Shown here: positions 1 to 9,327 of the stretch, one piece after another
How the letters are laid out: each line of letters opens with the position of its first letter
Position numbering within the stretch: position 1 is the first letter of the stretch
Assembly (NCBI GenBank): GCA_905233935.1
Contig: CAJOFU010000021.1
Span: 1 to 57,086 of the forward strand
From: Paludibacteraceae bacterium
GTDB taxonomy: Bacteria; Bacteroidota; Bacteroidia; Bacteroidales; Paludibacteraceae
Direction: 5' to 3'
DNA length: 57,086 nt
The notes under the pieces: model-generated
Told to the model about the DNA's origin: nothing
The model's database searches: none
What the model saw: the letters and a program-made list of their open reading frames with translations, nothing else
Program-made: the position numbers and the translations under genes

Positions 1-1836
1 AGCCGCTACTGGGGCACACCGCTACCTATCTGGCGCACCGAGGACGGACAAGAGGAACTTTGCATCGGTAGCATCGAGGAACTCTTCGCCGAGATCGACA
101 AATCCGTCAAGGCTGGCTTCATGACAGCCAACCCGTGGCCGAACTTCAAGGTAGGCGACTACAGCGCTGACAACTATGCTCCCGCCAACATCGACCTGCA
201 TCGTCCTTATGTGGACAGTATCATCCTTGTTTCCCCCAGCGGCAAACCGATGCGTCGCGAACTCGACCTCATCGACGTTTGGTTTGACTCCGGCGCTATG
301 CCTTACGCCCAGAACCACTATCCTTTCGAGAATCAGGACAAACCCCGTACAGCGGACTTCATCTCCGAGGGCGTGGATCAAACCCGCGGCTGGTTCTTTA
401 CCCTGCACGCTATCCACACGATGATCGAGAACCAGGTAGCCTTCCGCAACGTCATCAGCAACGGACTCGTGCTCGACAAGGTCGGCGCGAAGATGTCCAA
501 ACGCCTCGGCAATGCTGTCGATCCCTTCGGTGCAATGGATCAATACGGCGCTGATGCTGTACGTTGGTACATGCTCACCAACTCTGCGCCGTGGGACAAC
601 CTCAAGTTCGACCCCGAAGGTGTCGCCGAGGTGCGCCGCAAGTTCTTTGGTACACTCTACAACACCTACGCATTCTTCGCCCTTTATGCGAACGTGGACG
701 GTTGGGCACCGACAGTCAACCGACAGTCAACCGACAGTCAACCCCAAGGTCGTACTGAGATCGACCTTTGGATACTCTCCAAACTTAACACTCTCATCAA
801 GGAGGTTACAGCCGCTTACGATGCGTACGAACCCACGAAAGCCGGACGTGCTATCTCGGACTTTGTGCAAGACGACCTCTCGAACTGGTACGTACGTTTG
901 AACCGCAAACGTTTCTGGGGCGGTGAGATGGATGCCGACAAACAGGCTGCTTACGATACGCTCTACACCTGTCTGAAGACCGTCGCCCAACTCATGGCAC
1001 CGAACGCACCGTTCTACGCCGACCGTCTCTACCGCGATCTTGTGGGTGAGTCTGTTCACCTGAGCGAGTGGCCGAAAGCCGACGAAGCGATGATTAACAC
1101 CGACCTCGAGCGTTCTATGTATCTGGCTAACCAAGCTACCTCGATGATTCTCTCGCTGCGCAAAAAAGCCGAAAAGAACGTGCGCCAGCCGCTGCAAAAA
1201 GCCGTTATCCCCGTTCAGGACGATGCCACGCTGCAAGCCCTCAACCACGTTTCCGACCTTATCCGCGCCGAGGTGAATGTCAAAGACCTCGACATCGTAC
1301 CTGCCGACAAATCCGAGGTCAAACTCGTCAAGAAGATCAAACCGCAGTTCAAAGTTCTCGGCAAGAAAGTCGGTGCAAACATGAAAGCTGTAGCCGCCGA
1401 AATTGCTGCCATGACCCAAGAGCAGATAGCGCAGATGGAAGCCGAAGGCAACTATCAACTATCAACTGTCAACTATCAACTCCTCCCCGAGGATGTGGAG
1501 ATCCTGACCGAAGATATGCCGGGCTGGCTCGTAGTGAACAACGGCGTGCTGACCATCGCCCTCGACATCGAACTCACCCCCGAACTCATCGAGGAAGGTA
1601 TAGCCCGCGAACTAATCAACCGTCTGCAGAACCTCCGCAAATCCAGCGGTCTGGATATCACCGACCGCATTGACGTGCAGATTGTCCGCAACGATGCCAT
1701 CAACGCTGCTGTTGAGCACTGCAACGACTACATCGCTTCGCAGATTCTCGCAAACAGCATCACCCTCGTGGACAGCCTCGCCGACGGCACACAAATCGAA
1801 GATATGAATATAACAGTTAAAATAACCAAAGCATAA
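1..1836 (+). CDS. ileS: Isoleucine-tRNA ligase, C-terminal part (5' truncated by window edge)
   Basis: Class I aminoacyl-tRNA synthetase that charges tRNA-Ile in the cytoplasm. The frame is open from base 1; the first visible residues RYWGTPLPIW are the conserved IleRS motif, so the gene starts upstream of the window. The KMSKS signature appears as KMSKRLGN near base 490. The anticodon-binding domain and C-terminal region follow and end at TAA 1834-1836. Two stretches differ from the usual family sequence and come from short tandem repeats: residues around TVNRQSTDSQPQ (11-base repeat) and NYQLSTVNYQL (7-base repeat). Both stay in frame, so the enzyme is probably functional. Confidence 0.97.
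   Translation, partial: SRYWGTPLPIWRTEDGQEELCIGSIEELFAEIDKSVKAGFMTANPWPNFKVGDYSADNYAPANIDLHRPYVDSIILVSPSGKPMRRELDLIDVWFDSGAMPYAQNHYPFENQDKPRTADFISEGVDQTRGWFFTLHAIHTMIENQVAFRNVISNGLVLDKVGAKMSKRLGNAVDPFGAMDQYGADAVRWYMLTNSAPWDNLKFDPEGVAEVRRKFFGTLYNTYAFFALYANVDGWAPTVNRQSTDSQPQGRTEIDLWILSKLNTLIKEVTAAYDAYEPTKAGRAISDFVQDDLSNWYVRLNRKRFWGGEMDADKQAAYDTLYTCLKTVAQLMAPNAPFYADRLYRDLVGESVHLSEWPKADEAMINTDLERSMYLANQATSMILSLRKKAEKNVRQPLQKAVIPVQDDATLQALNHVSDLIRAEVNVKDLDIVPADKSEVKLVKKIKPQFKVLGKKVGANMKAVAAEIAAMTQEQIAQMEAEGNYQLSTVNYQLLPEDVEILTEDMPGWLVVNNGVLTIALDIELTPELIEEGIARELINRLQNLRKSSGLDITDRIDVQIVRNDAINAAVEHCNDYIASQILANSITLVDSLADGTQIEDMNITVKITKA
708..743 (+). repeat. 11-base tandem repeat inside ileS
   Basis: Three copies of ACCGACAGTCA in a row, 33 bases, so the reading frame is kept. 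They encode TVNRQSTDSQ in a linker between the catalytic and anticodon-binding parts, where relatives have an ordinary linker (known family pattern, not aligned here). Confidence 0.8.
1450..1481 (+). repeat. Heptameric tandem repeat inside ileS
   Basis: Four consecutive units of AACTATC or AACTGTC, read as NYQLSTVNYQL. This is the same kind of degenerate heptamer that fills several gene junctions in this window, here within a conserved gene. Confidence 0.8.
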
Positions 1837-1845
1837 GTATCATGC

Positions 1846-1865
1846 ATCCGCCATACATGGCGGAT
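1846..1865. repeat. 20-bp palindromic extragenic repeat, copy 1
   Basis: ATCCGCCATACATGGCGGAT is a near-perfect inverted repeat (7-bp arms, ATACAT centre). It lies ten bases after the ileS stop and 12 bases before the lipoprotein start. The identical sequence recurs at 5509-5528 and a variant at 5469-5488, always in a short gene junction. It could be a REP-type element, an operator or an RNA hairpin. Confidence 0.75.
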
Positions 1866-1877
1866 CAAAAACCAACA

Positions 1878-2318
1878 ATGAATATGAAAAAGTTGTATTA
1901 TCTCGCGCTTGCCGCAGTAGTCGGCATCGCATTAAGCAGTTGTTCGTTAATGGGTGGTGGTGGCAACACACCTACGTTTAAACTCAGTGACCTGCAAGGT
2001 TTGTGGGAAGAGAACAACACGCAACATTATGTCCGTTTCACCACCGAGCAATCCAACGAAGCCGGTTACCTATATGGCCGCGAGTGGAATGAGGCGGAAG
2101 ATATTTCCGAAGACGATCTGACGCCGTACGGCAATGGTTGGTTCAAGTACAAGTTCGAAACCAAAGGCGACCTGCACGAGATTCACCTAATGGAAAATGG
2201 TGGTGCTGAGATTCCCAAGGAATATATTGTATCGAAATTGACAAGTTCAGAAATGACGTACTACGAAAAAGATTACCCAAGCAAAAAATACTACTTCTCT
2301 AAGATGGTAACGAAATGA
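1878..2318 (+). CDS. Small lipoprotein of unknown function
   Basis: A 146-residue protein that I do not recognise. It begins with a lysine-containing hydrophobic signal ending in the lipobox LSSC near residue 20, so it is probably a lipoprotein exported by SecYEG and processed by Lsp. The mature part has a conserved-looking WEENNTQHYVRF segment, as in small Bacteroidales lipoproteins. I chose the ATG at 1878 because the open frame upstream to 1842 runs through the palindromic repeat. The next gene starts inside its stop (ATGA overlap at 2315-2318), so the two are probably translationally coupled. Confidence 0.75.
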   Translation: MNMKKLYYLALAAVVGIALSSCSLMGGGGNTPTFKLSDLQGLWEENNTQHYVRFTTEQSNEAGYLYGREWNEAEDISEDDLTPYGNGWFKYKFETKGDLHEIHLMENGGAEIPKEYIVSKLTSSEMTYYEKDYPSKKYYFSKMVTK

Positions 2319-5300
2319 AACGCACACTGAAAATAGTCGGTTGGACCCTACTCGGCATCGTGCTGACAGTTGTGCTGGTGGTGTGCATCGCGATGTACGT
2401 GGTGTTCACACCTGCACGTCTGACACCCATCGCCCGACAGGCTGCCGGTAAGTTCATCACCTGTCAGTACGAGATAGGCGAGGTTGATCTCACGTTCTTC
2501 TCGACTTTCCCACGCTTCGGACTGCGTGCTGACGGACTATTACTCATCAACCCGATGACCGGCGCACAAAACGATACAGTAGTCGAAGCCAAACACGTAG
2601 TGGCAACCGTTGATGTGATGAAGTTCTTGAACCACAAGAGCCTTCACGTCCACGAGGCAACACTCGATGGCGCACAAGTGAACTTCTTCATCAATCCTAA
2701 CGGAGAGAACAACCTCGCTGTGTTCGTCTCATCGCCCGACACAACCGAAGAGGACGATTCGGCTTTCGAGTTACCGTTCAAATCACTCAAAGTGGACGGT
2801 TTGCGCTTGCAGGCAAGACAAATCACGTTTGTTGATACCAAGGACACTATCAATGCCTCATTAGGTCAAACCGAACTCAGTGCCAAAGCCGAGAGTTGGG
2901 ACGATATGCTTCTCACCCTTGATGCACAGAACATCTGTGCCAGCCTCAAAGGCGATACGTACGCCGACAACCTGCATCTTGAACTCCTTGCCCCGATGGC
3001 GATGAACCTCGAGAAGATGCACTTTGCTTTCGATGGCGCACGCCTTGCACTGAACGATTTCGACTTGCGCCTTGAAGGCGACGTAACCCTTGGCGATGGC
3101 ATTGACCTTGATGTCAAACTGCAAACCGGCAAGTGGCAAATCAAACCTTTGCTCGCACTCGTACCCGCCACGTTCACCGAAAGCCTCAAAGACTTGGATG
3201 TCGATGGCGTGCTCCAACTCGATGCTGCAGCCAAAGGTCAGTTTGGCGACGAGAAGATGCCGCTTATCACAGCCCATCTTACGCTTGACGAGGGCAATGG
3301 CTCGTACAAACCGCTGCCTTACACCCTGCGCGATCTGTCGCTCAACGCCGATGCCGACCTCAACCTGAACAAAGGCGGGCAGTCCAACGTCACCATCAAC
3401 AGCCTTGCAGCGAAAACCAAACATAGCGCACTATCAGCCAAAGGCAACGTCAATGACTTGTTAGGCAACATGCTCCTTGACCTGCAACTCTCCCTGGATG
3501 CCAACCTGCCGGACTTTGCGTACTTCTTACCGAAAAAGATGATCCTCACTGGTCACGCCAAAGGCACGGCAAGTGCACAAATCACGCTGGATGACCTGAC
3601 GAAGATGAACCTGCACAAGGGCAAGATCGGTGCGGATCTCACGCTCTCAAACATCCATTATGACATGGATTCGATGATTGCCGACCTCGGTACAACGTAC
3701 GCGAAGATTCAGCTGCCGAACACTGCACCCACCAAACCCAAAGTCAATTGGGCACGTATTGACCTCAATACCGAAAAGGTGGACTTTGCTATGGCTATGC
3801 CGCTCAAGGCTAAACTCAAGCAATCGACTATCCGTCTGGAAGCCGGCAACGTCCTGAGCAATGATCCTGTGTTATATGCAGCCGTAGGACTGCAATCCGA
3901 CAAACCGATTGAAGCCCGGATGGATTCTATGGGAGGCGTGATTGATGCACCCAAACTGAGTGCTTACGCCGAGTACAACACCAAAGATACTACGGTTATG
4001 CCCGTGTTGCAAGCCTCACTCGACTGCAAGTCTCTCGATGGATTCTTTAAGGACATCAGCGGCAAACTGGCAGCCACACAACTCGAAGCTGCTGTCAGCG
4101 GCGGACGTAAAGACAAATCTGCTCCCCGACTGAAAGCGAAGATCAATACCCAAGCCATCAGTGCAAAGATGGGCAATGAACTCTCCGCTACAACAGGCAC
4201 ACTCGCACTCGAAGCCGCAGCACGGTATAATGCCCGCGGCAAAAACGTGCTGCTGCAATGGAATCCGCGCTTGAAGATCGACCTCAAGAACGGCGAGGTG
4301 CGTCTGCCAGAACGGATTCCTGAATCTGTGAAGATCCCGTCCATCGAGTTCAGTTACTCCAACCGCGATATGGATATCGACAACTCGCGCATCGAGCTCG
4401 GTAACTCCGATCTGAACATCAAAGGTCATGTGCATAACATCGGCAAGTGGTTCCGCCACGACACGATCCTCGAGGGCGAAATGGATATCATCTCCGACCA
4501 CTGTGATGTCAACCAACTTATGGCTTGGTTCAGCGATGACAGCGGCTCGGAAGAGCAACCATCCGACAGCGATAGCGATCAAACAGCGCAGCAGTCAAAC
4601 AGCGACAGCGGTCAAACAAGCGAAGCCACACAAACAAGCGAAGCTTCCCAAACAGAACCATTCTTGGTTCCCACTGACGTCAACCTCGCTCTTCGCACCC
4701 ACATGCGCAATGTGGATGTGTTCAACCAGAATGCCAAAGACCTGCAGGGAGGTTTCTATATCAACGACGGAACACTTATCTTGGATGAGGTCGGCTTCGT
4801 TTGCAAGGCTGCCAAACTGCAACTCACCGGCATGTATCGCACGCCGCGACGCAACCACCTCTATGTCGGGCTTGACTACCACATGATTGATGTGGATATC
4901 GACGAACTGCTCTCGATGATCCCCGACCTCGAACAGATGATGCCTATGCTCAGCAGTTTCAAGGGTGCAGCGGAGTTCCACTTGGCGGCTGAAACCTACC
5001 TCAACAGTCAGTACAAACCGAAGATGAGTACCCTGCGCGGTGCGGCATCGCTTACAGCCAAAGACCTTGTGGTACTTGATGGCGAGACCTTCGATCAGAT
5101 AGCCAAACTGCTTATGTTCAAAAAGAAGACCGAGAACAAGATTGATTCCATCAATGCGGAAATCACGGTTTATAAGAACGAGATTGACGTTTATCCGCTC
5201 TGCGTGCAGATGGACAATTACATGGTTGCTCTCGGCGGACGACATAACACGAACATGACGTTCGACTACGACATCAACGTACTCAGTCCTATCTACCTTG

Positions 5301-5464
5301 GCGTCAATGTCAGCGGTACAATGGATAACCTGAGCATCAAACTCGCCAAGTGCAAGTTCGCACAGGACTTCAAGCCGCACTGGTATCAGAAAGCCGACAC
5401 GCAATCCCAAGAACTGCGCCAGCGCATCAAACAATCAATGGAGAAAAACGTACGCATCAAATAA
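2315..5464 (+). CDS. AsmA-like giant envelope protein
   Basis: A 1049-residue protein with one N-terminal membrane segment (residues about 8-33), followed by a very long periplasmic part rich in beta-strand repeats. The signal anchor, the FFSTFPRFGL segment and the C-terminal DYDINVLSPIYLGVNVSG block fit the AsmA family. Members of that family (AsmA, TamB, YhdP) are envelope-spanning proteins implicated in outer-membrane assembly or phospholipid transport. A Ser/Asp/Gln/Thr-rich low-complexity stretch at about residues 748-785 separates two folded parts. It overlaps the upstream lipoprotein gene by four bases. Membership of the AsmA group is well supported; the precise role is not. Confidence 0.85.
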   Translation: MKRTLKIVGWTLLGIVLTVVLVVCIAMYVVFTPARLTPIARQAAGKFITCQYEIGEVDLTFFSTFPRFGLRADGLLLINPMTGAQNDTVVEAKHVVATVDVMKFLNHKSLHVHEATLDGAQVNFFINPNGENNLAVFVSSPDTTEEDDSAFELPFKSLKVDGLRLQARQITFVDTKDTINASLGQTELSAKAESWDDMLLTLDAQNICASLKGDTYADNLHLELLAPMAMNLEKMHFAFDGARLALNDFDLRLEGDVTLGDGIDLDVKLQTGKWQIKPLLALVPATFTESLKDLDVDGVLQLDAAAKGQFGDEKMPLITAHLTLDEGNGSYKPLPYTLRDLSLNADADLNLNKGGQSNVTINSLAAKTKHSALSAKGNVNDLLGNMLLDLQLSLDANLPDFAYFLPKKMILTGHAKGTASAQITLDDLTKMNLHKGKIGADLTLSNIHYDMDSMIADLGTTYAKIQLPNTAPTKPKVNWARIDLNTEKVDFAMAMPLKAKLKQSTIRLEAGNVLSNDPVLYAAVGLQSDKPIEARMDSMGGVIDAPKLSAYAEYNTKDTTVMPVLQASLDCKSLDGFFKDISGKLAATQLEAAVSGGRKDKSAPRLKAKINTQAISAKMGNELSATTGTLALEAAARYNARGKNVLLQWNPRLKIDLKNGEVRLPERIPESVKIPSIEFSYSNRDMDIDNSRIELGNSDLNIKGHVHNIGKWFRHDTILEGEMDIISDHCDVNQLMAWFSDDSGSEEQPSDSDSDQTAQQSNSDSGQTSEATQTSEASQTEPFLVPTDVNLALRTHMRNVDVFNQNAKDLQGGFYINDGTLILDEVGFVCKAAKLQLTGMYRTPRRNHLYVGLDYHMIDVDIDELLSMIPDLEQMMPMLSSFKGAAEFHLAAETYLNSQYKPKMSTLRGAASLTAKDLVVLDGETFDQIAKLLMFKKKTENKIDSINAEITVYKNEIDVYPLCVQMDNYMVALGGRHNTNMTFDYDINVLSPIYLGVNVSGTMDNLSIKLAKCKFAQDFKPHWYQKADTQSQELRQRIKQSMEKNVRIK

Positions 5465-5468
5465 CACC

Positions 5469-5528
5469 ATCCGCCATGCTTGGTGGATCAATAGCACAGT
5501 ATAACAGTATCCGCCATACATGGCGGAT
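5469..5528. repeat. Two palindromic extragenic repeats, copies 2 and 3
   Basis: A variant copy lies at 5469-5488 (ATCCGCCATGCTTGGTGGAT) and an exact copy of the 1846 element at 5509-5528 (ATCCGCCATACATGGCGGAT). They fill the junction between the AsmA-like gene and the peptidase gene. In the variant both arms change at the centre, yet it can still pair, which favours a conserved hairpin. Confidence 0.75.
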
Positions 5529-5542
5529 TAAAATACACCAAT

Positions 5543-7636
5543 ATGAAAAAATCAATTATCCTAAGTGCAATTGCAATGACTATGCTTGCTTGTACATCTA
5601 CCAACCCGCTGCTTGATCAGCCCGCTACTCCGTTTGGCGTGCCGGCGTTCGACCAAGTGAAGTTAGAACATTACATGCCTGCCTTTGAGGAGGCTATCCG
5701 CGTCAACAAAGCCGAAGTACAGGCTATCATCGACAACACCGACGAACCGACCTTCGAGAACACTATCGTTGCCCTCGACCGCAGCGGCTTGCTGCTCGAC
5801 CGCGTCGTTGGGGTGTTCTTTAACGTACTCGAAGCCGATGGCAACGATGATATGGATGCCATCGCTGAGAAAGTAAGTCCCATGCTCTCGGAACTCAGCT
5901 CGTCGATCATCCTCAACGATGCTTTGTTCGAGCGCGTCAAAGCCGTCTATGACCAACGCGAATCGCTCGACCTCACACCCGAGCAAATGCGTCTGCTCAC
6001 CGAGACCTACAAAGGTTTTGCTGACAACGGCGCCAACCTGCCTGCCGAACAGAAGGAGCGTCTGAAAGCCATCAACGAGGAACTTGGACTGCTTTCCCTC
6101 CAGTTCGGACGTAACGTAGTAGCTGAGACGAACAGCTGCCAGCGTTTCATCACCAACGAGGATGAACTCAAAGGTCTGCCCGAGAGCGCCAAAGCCGCTG
6201 CGGCTGAGGAAGCTGCTGCTGCCGGTCACCCGGGTGAGTGGCTGTTCACGCCGAAGCGCACCTCGTTCACGCCGGTACTCCAGTACTGCGAGAACCGCGA
6301 ACTGCGTCGTCAACTACTCATGGACTATACCACACGTGCTAACCACGACAACGACAATGACAACAAGTCTGTCATCCTCCGCGAGATGCAACTCCGTATA
6401 GAGCGCGCTAAACTCTTCGGTTTTGACAACCCTGCCGACTATATTCTGCAAGACTGCATGGCAAAGGACAGCAAGACCGTTGACGCATTCCTTCAGTCGG
6501 TTTGGGCTCCTTCGTTGGCAGCTGCCAAACGCGAAGCTGCTGAACTCCAGAAACTGCTCAACGAAGATCTGCCGGGCGAGAAACTCCAACCCTGGGACTG
6601 GTGGTTCTATGCCGAGAAACTTCGCAAAGCCAAATACGCTCTTGACGAAGAAGAGATCAAGCCTTACTTCGAACTGGGCAATGTACGCCGCGGTGCGTTC
6701 GGTGTAGCTACCAAGCTCTACGGTTTGCAGTTTGAGCCGCTCACAGATATGCCGGTTTATAACCCCGAGGTAGAAGTATTCAAAGTAACGGACGCAGCCG
6801 GCGAACTCATCGGTATCCTTTACACCGACTACTTCCCGCGTGCAGGCAAACGCCCGGGTGCGTGGATGAATCAGATTCTGCCGCAGTATATTGACGACAA
6901 CGGAGTGGATCATCGTCCTGTAATCATCAATGTAGGCAACTTCAACAAACCCACAGCCGGCAACCCCTCGCTGCTCTCGATGGACGACGTTGAGACCCTT
7001 TTCCACGAGTTCGGTCACGCTCTGCACGGATTGCTCTCGAAAGCACATTACAAGAGTCTCAGCGGAACAAACACCCCGCGTGACTTCGTCGAACTGCCTT
7101 CACAGTTCATGGAGAACTACGCGTACGAACCCGAGGTACTCAAGACCTACGCCTTCCACTACCAGACAGGTGAGGTTATTCCTGACGAACTCATCGCCAA
7201 GATCAATGCTGCCGGTAAGTTCAACCAGGGCTTTGTGACTACCGAACTCCTGTCGGCTTCTATCCTTGATATGGATTTCCACGAGCTGACCACTGCTGAG
7301 GGTCTTGATGTCAACGCCTTCGAGCAAGAGAGCCTCAAGAAGATGGGCATGATTGACGAGATCATCGTTCGCTATCGTCCTACGTTCTACAACCACATCT
7401 TCACCACTGGCTACGAGGCAGGTTATTACAGCTACACATGGTCGGCAGTGCTTGATGCTGATGCGTTTGCAGCGTTCAAGGAAACAGGCAACCTCTTCGA
7501 TGCCGAGACCGCAGCACGATTCCGTCACCTGCTTGAGCAGGGCGGTACACGCGATGCTCAGGAACTCTACCTCGAGTTCCGTGGCAAAGATGCCGATCCG
7601 CAACATCTCCTTCGTCGCAAAGGATTCATTGACTAA
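5543..7636 (+). CDS. dcp: M3-family zinc peptidase (peptidyl-dipeptidase Dcp), lipoprotein form
   Basis: A 697-residue metallopeptidase that releases dipeptides from peptide C-termini. The zinc motif HEFGHALHG lies near residue 490, followed by the family signature NTPRDFVELPSQFMENY. The C-terminal M3 block GYEAGYYSYTWS is present, as is the end segment with FRGKDADPQHLL. The N-terminus has a lipoprotein signal ending in LAC (residue about 17), so it should act in the periplasm or at a membrane surface. Length and motif order are normal for the Dcp branch. It stands alone between palindromic repeats and a heptamer-filled junction. Confidence 0.95.
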   Translation: MKKSIILSAIAMTMLACTSTNPLLDQPATPFGVPAFDQVKLEHYMPAFEEAIRVNKAEVQAIIDNTDEPTFENTIVALDRSGLLLDRVVGVFFNVLEADGNDDMDAIAEKVSPMLSELSSSIILNDALFERVKAVYDQRESLDLTPEQMRLLTETYKGFADNGANLPAEQKERLKAINEELGLLSLQFGRNVVAETNSCQRFITNEDELKGLPESAKAAAAEEAAAAGHPGEWLFTPKRTSFTPVLQYCENRELRRQLLMDYTTRANHDNDNDNKSVILREMQLRIERAKLFGFDNPADYILQDCMAKDSKTVDAFLQSVWAPSLAAAKREAAELQKLLNEDLPGEKLQPWDWWFYAEKLRKAKYALDEEEIKPYFELGNVRRGAFGVATKLYGLQFEPLTDMPVYNPEVEVFKVTDAAGELIGILYTDYFPRAGKRPGAWMNQILPQYIDDNGVDHRPVIINVGNFNKPTAGNPSLLSMDDVETLFHEFGHALHGLLSKAHYKSLSGTNTPRDFVELPSQFMENYAYEPEVLKTYAFHYQTGEVIPDELIAKINAAGKFNQGFVTTELLSASILDMDFHELTTAEGLDVNAFEQESLKKMGMIDEIIVRYRPTFYNHIFTTGYEAGYYSYTWSAVLDADAFAAFKETGNLFDAETAARFRHLLEQGGTRDAQELYLEFRGKDADPQHLLRRKGFID

Positions 7637-7640
7637 AATC

Positions 7641-7671
7641 TGATTTCTGACTTCTGATTTCTGACTTCTAA
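7641..7671 (+). repeat. Heptameric tandem repeat in the gene junction
   Basis: Alternating CTGATTT and CTGACTT units, four in all, make up nearly the whole 35-base gap after dcp and reach the ATG of the next gene. Confidence 0.8.
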
Positions 7672-8589
7672 ATGAAGTATTTCCTGCGCCATATTACACA
7701 GATGCCCCTACCGGCAGTACTTCTGCTGCTGGTAGGAGCATTGTGTATGTGGCTGCCGGATTATATACGAATGCCGGAGTTATGGCTGCCAACCCTTATC
7801 GCCCAAGTTTTCACGCTGGTCAATGCAGTCTTGCTCTGCATGACACTTTATCGCGCCAAAGCGACTGCCCATTTCTCGCTATTACCGGCTGTGCTGTATA
7901 TCCTTACCGTAGGCATCTTTCCGTTCTTGCGCGTACATTGGCAACCGCAACTCGTGGTGGCTATCTTGCTGTTCTTCCTATATGCCACGCGCGACATGAC
8001 TGACACCCACGAGCCGAATGACTTGGTTTTCTTTGTCACATTGCTACTCTGTCTGACGGCATTGATGTCACCTGACGCAGTGTGGTGCATAGCTTTTTTG
8101 TGGTTGGTAGTTCTTTTGCAAGGCGCATTCACCCTTCGCACCATCTTCGCCTCATTGCTGGCTACTGCGTTGGTGGGTGTGTATTACGTGTTAGCTCTGT
8201 ATATCGGTTGGGCGGAAATGTGGGATTATACATTCCTGTTCGATCGTCAGTGGATAGGTTACGATCAGCCTGTTGCCCTATTCACTACGGTTATTATCTT
8301 GATGGTAGGGTTTTTGTTTGCTTTCGGTGCTGCTTTCCGTCGCAGCTCGTACGATCTGATCAGCACGCGAATGTTACTCTACCACGTAGTGTTTATCGGT
8401 TTGCTGTCTGCTCCGCTTATTCTGCTTACGGCTGCTGAACCGGACAGTTGGGCACTCCTTCCGCTGTCGCTTACCGCCACAACCTGCATCTACCTCTTAC
8501 AAAAAGAGAGTGAATCACGCGGAATCACTCTCCTTATATATATAATAGGTACAATAACCCTGTACCTCTGGCTCGTTCTTAGCCTCTAA
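7672..8589 (+). CDS. Polytopic membrane protein of unknown function
   Basis: A 305-residue, very hydrophobic protein with roughly eight to nine membrane segments across its length (for example residues 13-30, 40-60, 76-100, 115-165, 190-220, 235-250 and 280-300). There are no charged motifs or catalytic signatures that I recognise. Similar uncharacterised inner-membrane proteins of this size occur in Bacteroidales. It follows dcp in the same direction and faces the response-regulator operon. The function is unknown. Confidence 0.75.
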   Translation: MKYFLRHITQMPLPAVLLLLVGALCMWLPDYIRMPELWLPTLIAQVFTLVNAVLLCMTLYRAKATAHFSLLPAVLYILTVGIFPFLRVHWQPQLVVAILLFFLYATRDMTDTHEPNDLVFFVTLLLCLTALMSPDAVWCIAFLWLVVLLQGAFTLRTIFASLLATALVGVYYVLALYIGWAEMWDYTFLFDRQWIGYDQPVALFTTVIILMVGFLFAFGAAFRRSSYDLISTRMLLYHVVFIGLLSAPLILLTAAEPDSWALLPLSLTATTCIYLLQKESESRGITLLIYIIGTITLYLWLVLSL

Positions 8590-8629
8590 TCCACACGGGG
8601 TCCCCGCAAGCATCGCGTAGTGGGGTGTC
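8590..8629. terminator. GC-rich hairpin between convergent genes
   Basis: A GC-rich block in the 40-base convergent gap, with CGGGGTCCCCG at 8596-8606 followed by GTGGGG about 15 bases later. The CCCC and GGGG arms can pair and would form a two-way terminator. The same core, CGGGGTCCCCG then GTGGGG, recurs at 12951, so it may be a dispersed element. Confidence 0.45.
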
Positions 8630-9319
8630 TTATATCTCCACCAACTTGTATCCTTTGCCGTGCAAGCCTATGATCTGTCTCTTTGTGCCGACCAGATGCT
8701 TGCGCAGGTGGTTGACATATACGCTCAGGCTGCGGCTCGCAAAGTACGAATCCTGACTCCAGATCGTTCGCAGGATAACGTTTCGTTCAACGAGCGTGTT
8801 CAAGTTTCTGCATAGAATCAGCAGTAACTCGCTCTCACGCGCAGCCAGATGCTCGTCGCCTAACATCTGCCTCACGGAGTCGAAATGCACACCGTTACCC
8901 AAGTCAAACTCCACCTCGCTGTTCTTCTTCGTCAGATGGCTTCGGCGCATTATAGCGCGAATCTTGCACAGCAATATATCCATCGGACAGGGCTTAATCA
9001 GATAGTCATCACAACCCAAGTTATATCCTCGGATTATATCCTCCGTCGCCCGGCGTTCAGTCAGGAAGATCACAGGCACTTCATTACCTGTCTTGCGGAT
9101 CTCTTCCAGCATCTCAAAGCCGTTCATCTGGGGCATATTGATGTCCAGCAGACAGATGTCGAAATGGCGTTTTTGGAAACACTTCAGTCCCTCCTCACCA
9201 TTGCTGCATAGTTCCACATCGAAGTTCAGCCGGTGTAGGAAGTCCGCCAACAGACTGCCTAACGATATATCATCCTCACAAAGGAGAATTCGGACTTTTT
9301 CTTCTATATGCGGAGACAT
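8630..9319 (-). CDS. OmpR-family response regulator (RprY-like), orphan
   Basis: A 229-residue two-domain regulator. The receiver domain (residues about 9-125) has the acidic pair EDD at 15-17, the phosphoacceptor aspartate in LLDINMPQMNGF near residue 59 and the conserved lysine near 109 (DYLIKPCP). A winged-helix DNA-binding domain follows, with VYVNHLRKHL and IIGLHGKGYKL near the end. The general form resembles Bacteroides RprY. No histidine kinase is nearby. It is the last gene of the ksgA-corA-sulP string, eight bases after sulP, so it may respond to ion or envelope signals; that link is inferred from position. Confidence 0.92.
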   Translation of the reverse strand: MSPHIEEKVRILLCEDDISLGSLLADFLHRLNFDVELCSNGEEGLKCFQKRHFDICLLDINMPQMNGFEMLEEIRKTGNEVPVIFLTERRATEDIIRGYNLGCDDYLIKPCPMDILLCKIRAIMRRSHLTKKNSEVEFDLGNGVHFDSVRQMLGDEHLAARESELLLILCRNLNTLVERNVILRTIWSQDSYFASRSLSVYVNHLRKHLVGTKRQIIGLHGKGYKLVEI

Positions 9320-9327
9320 AATATAGT

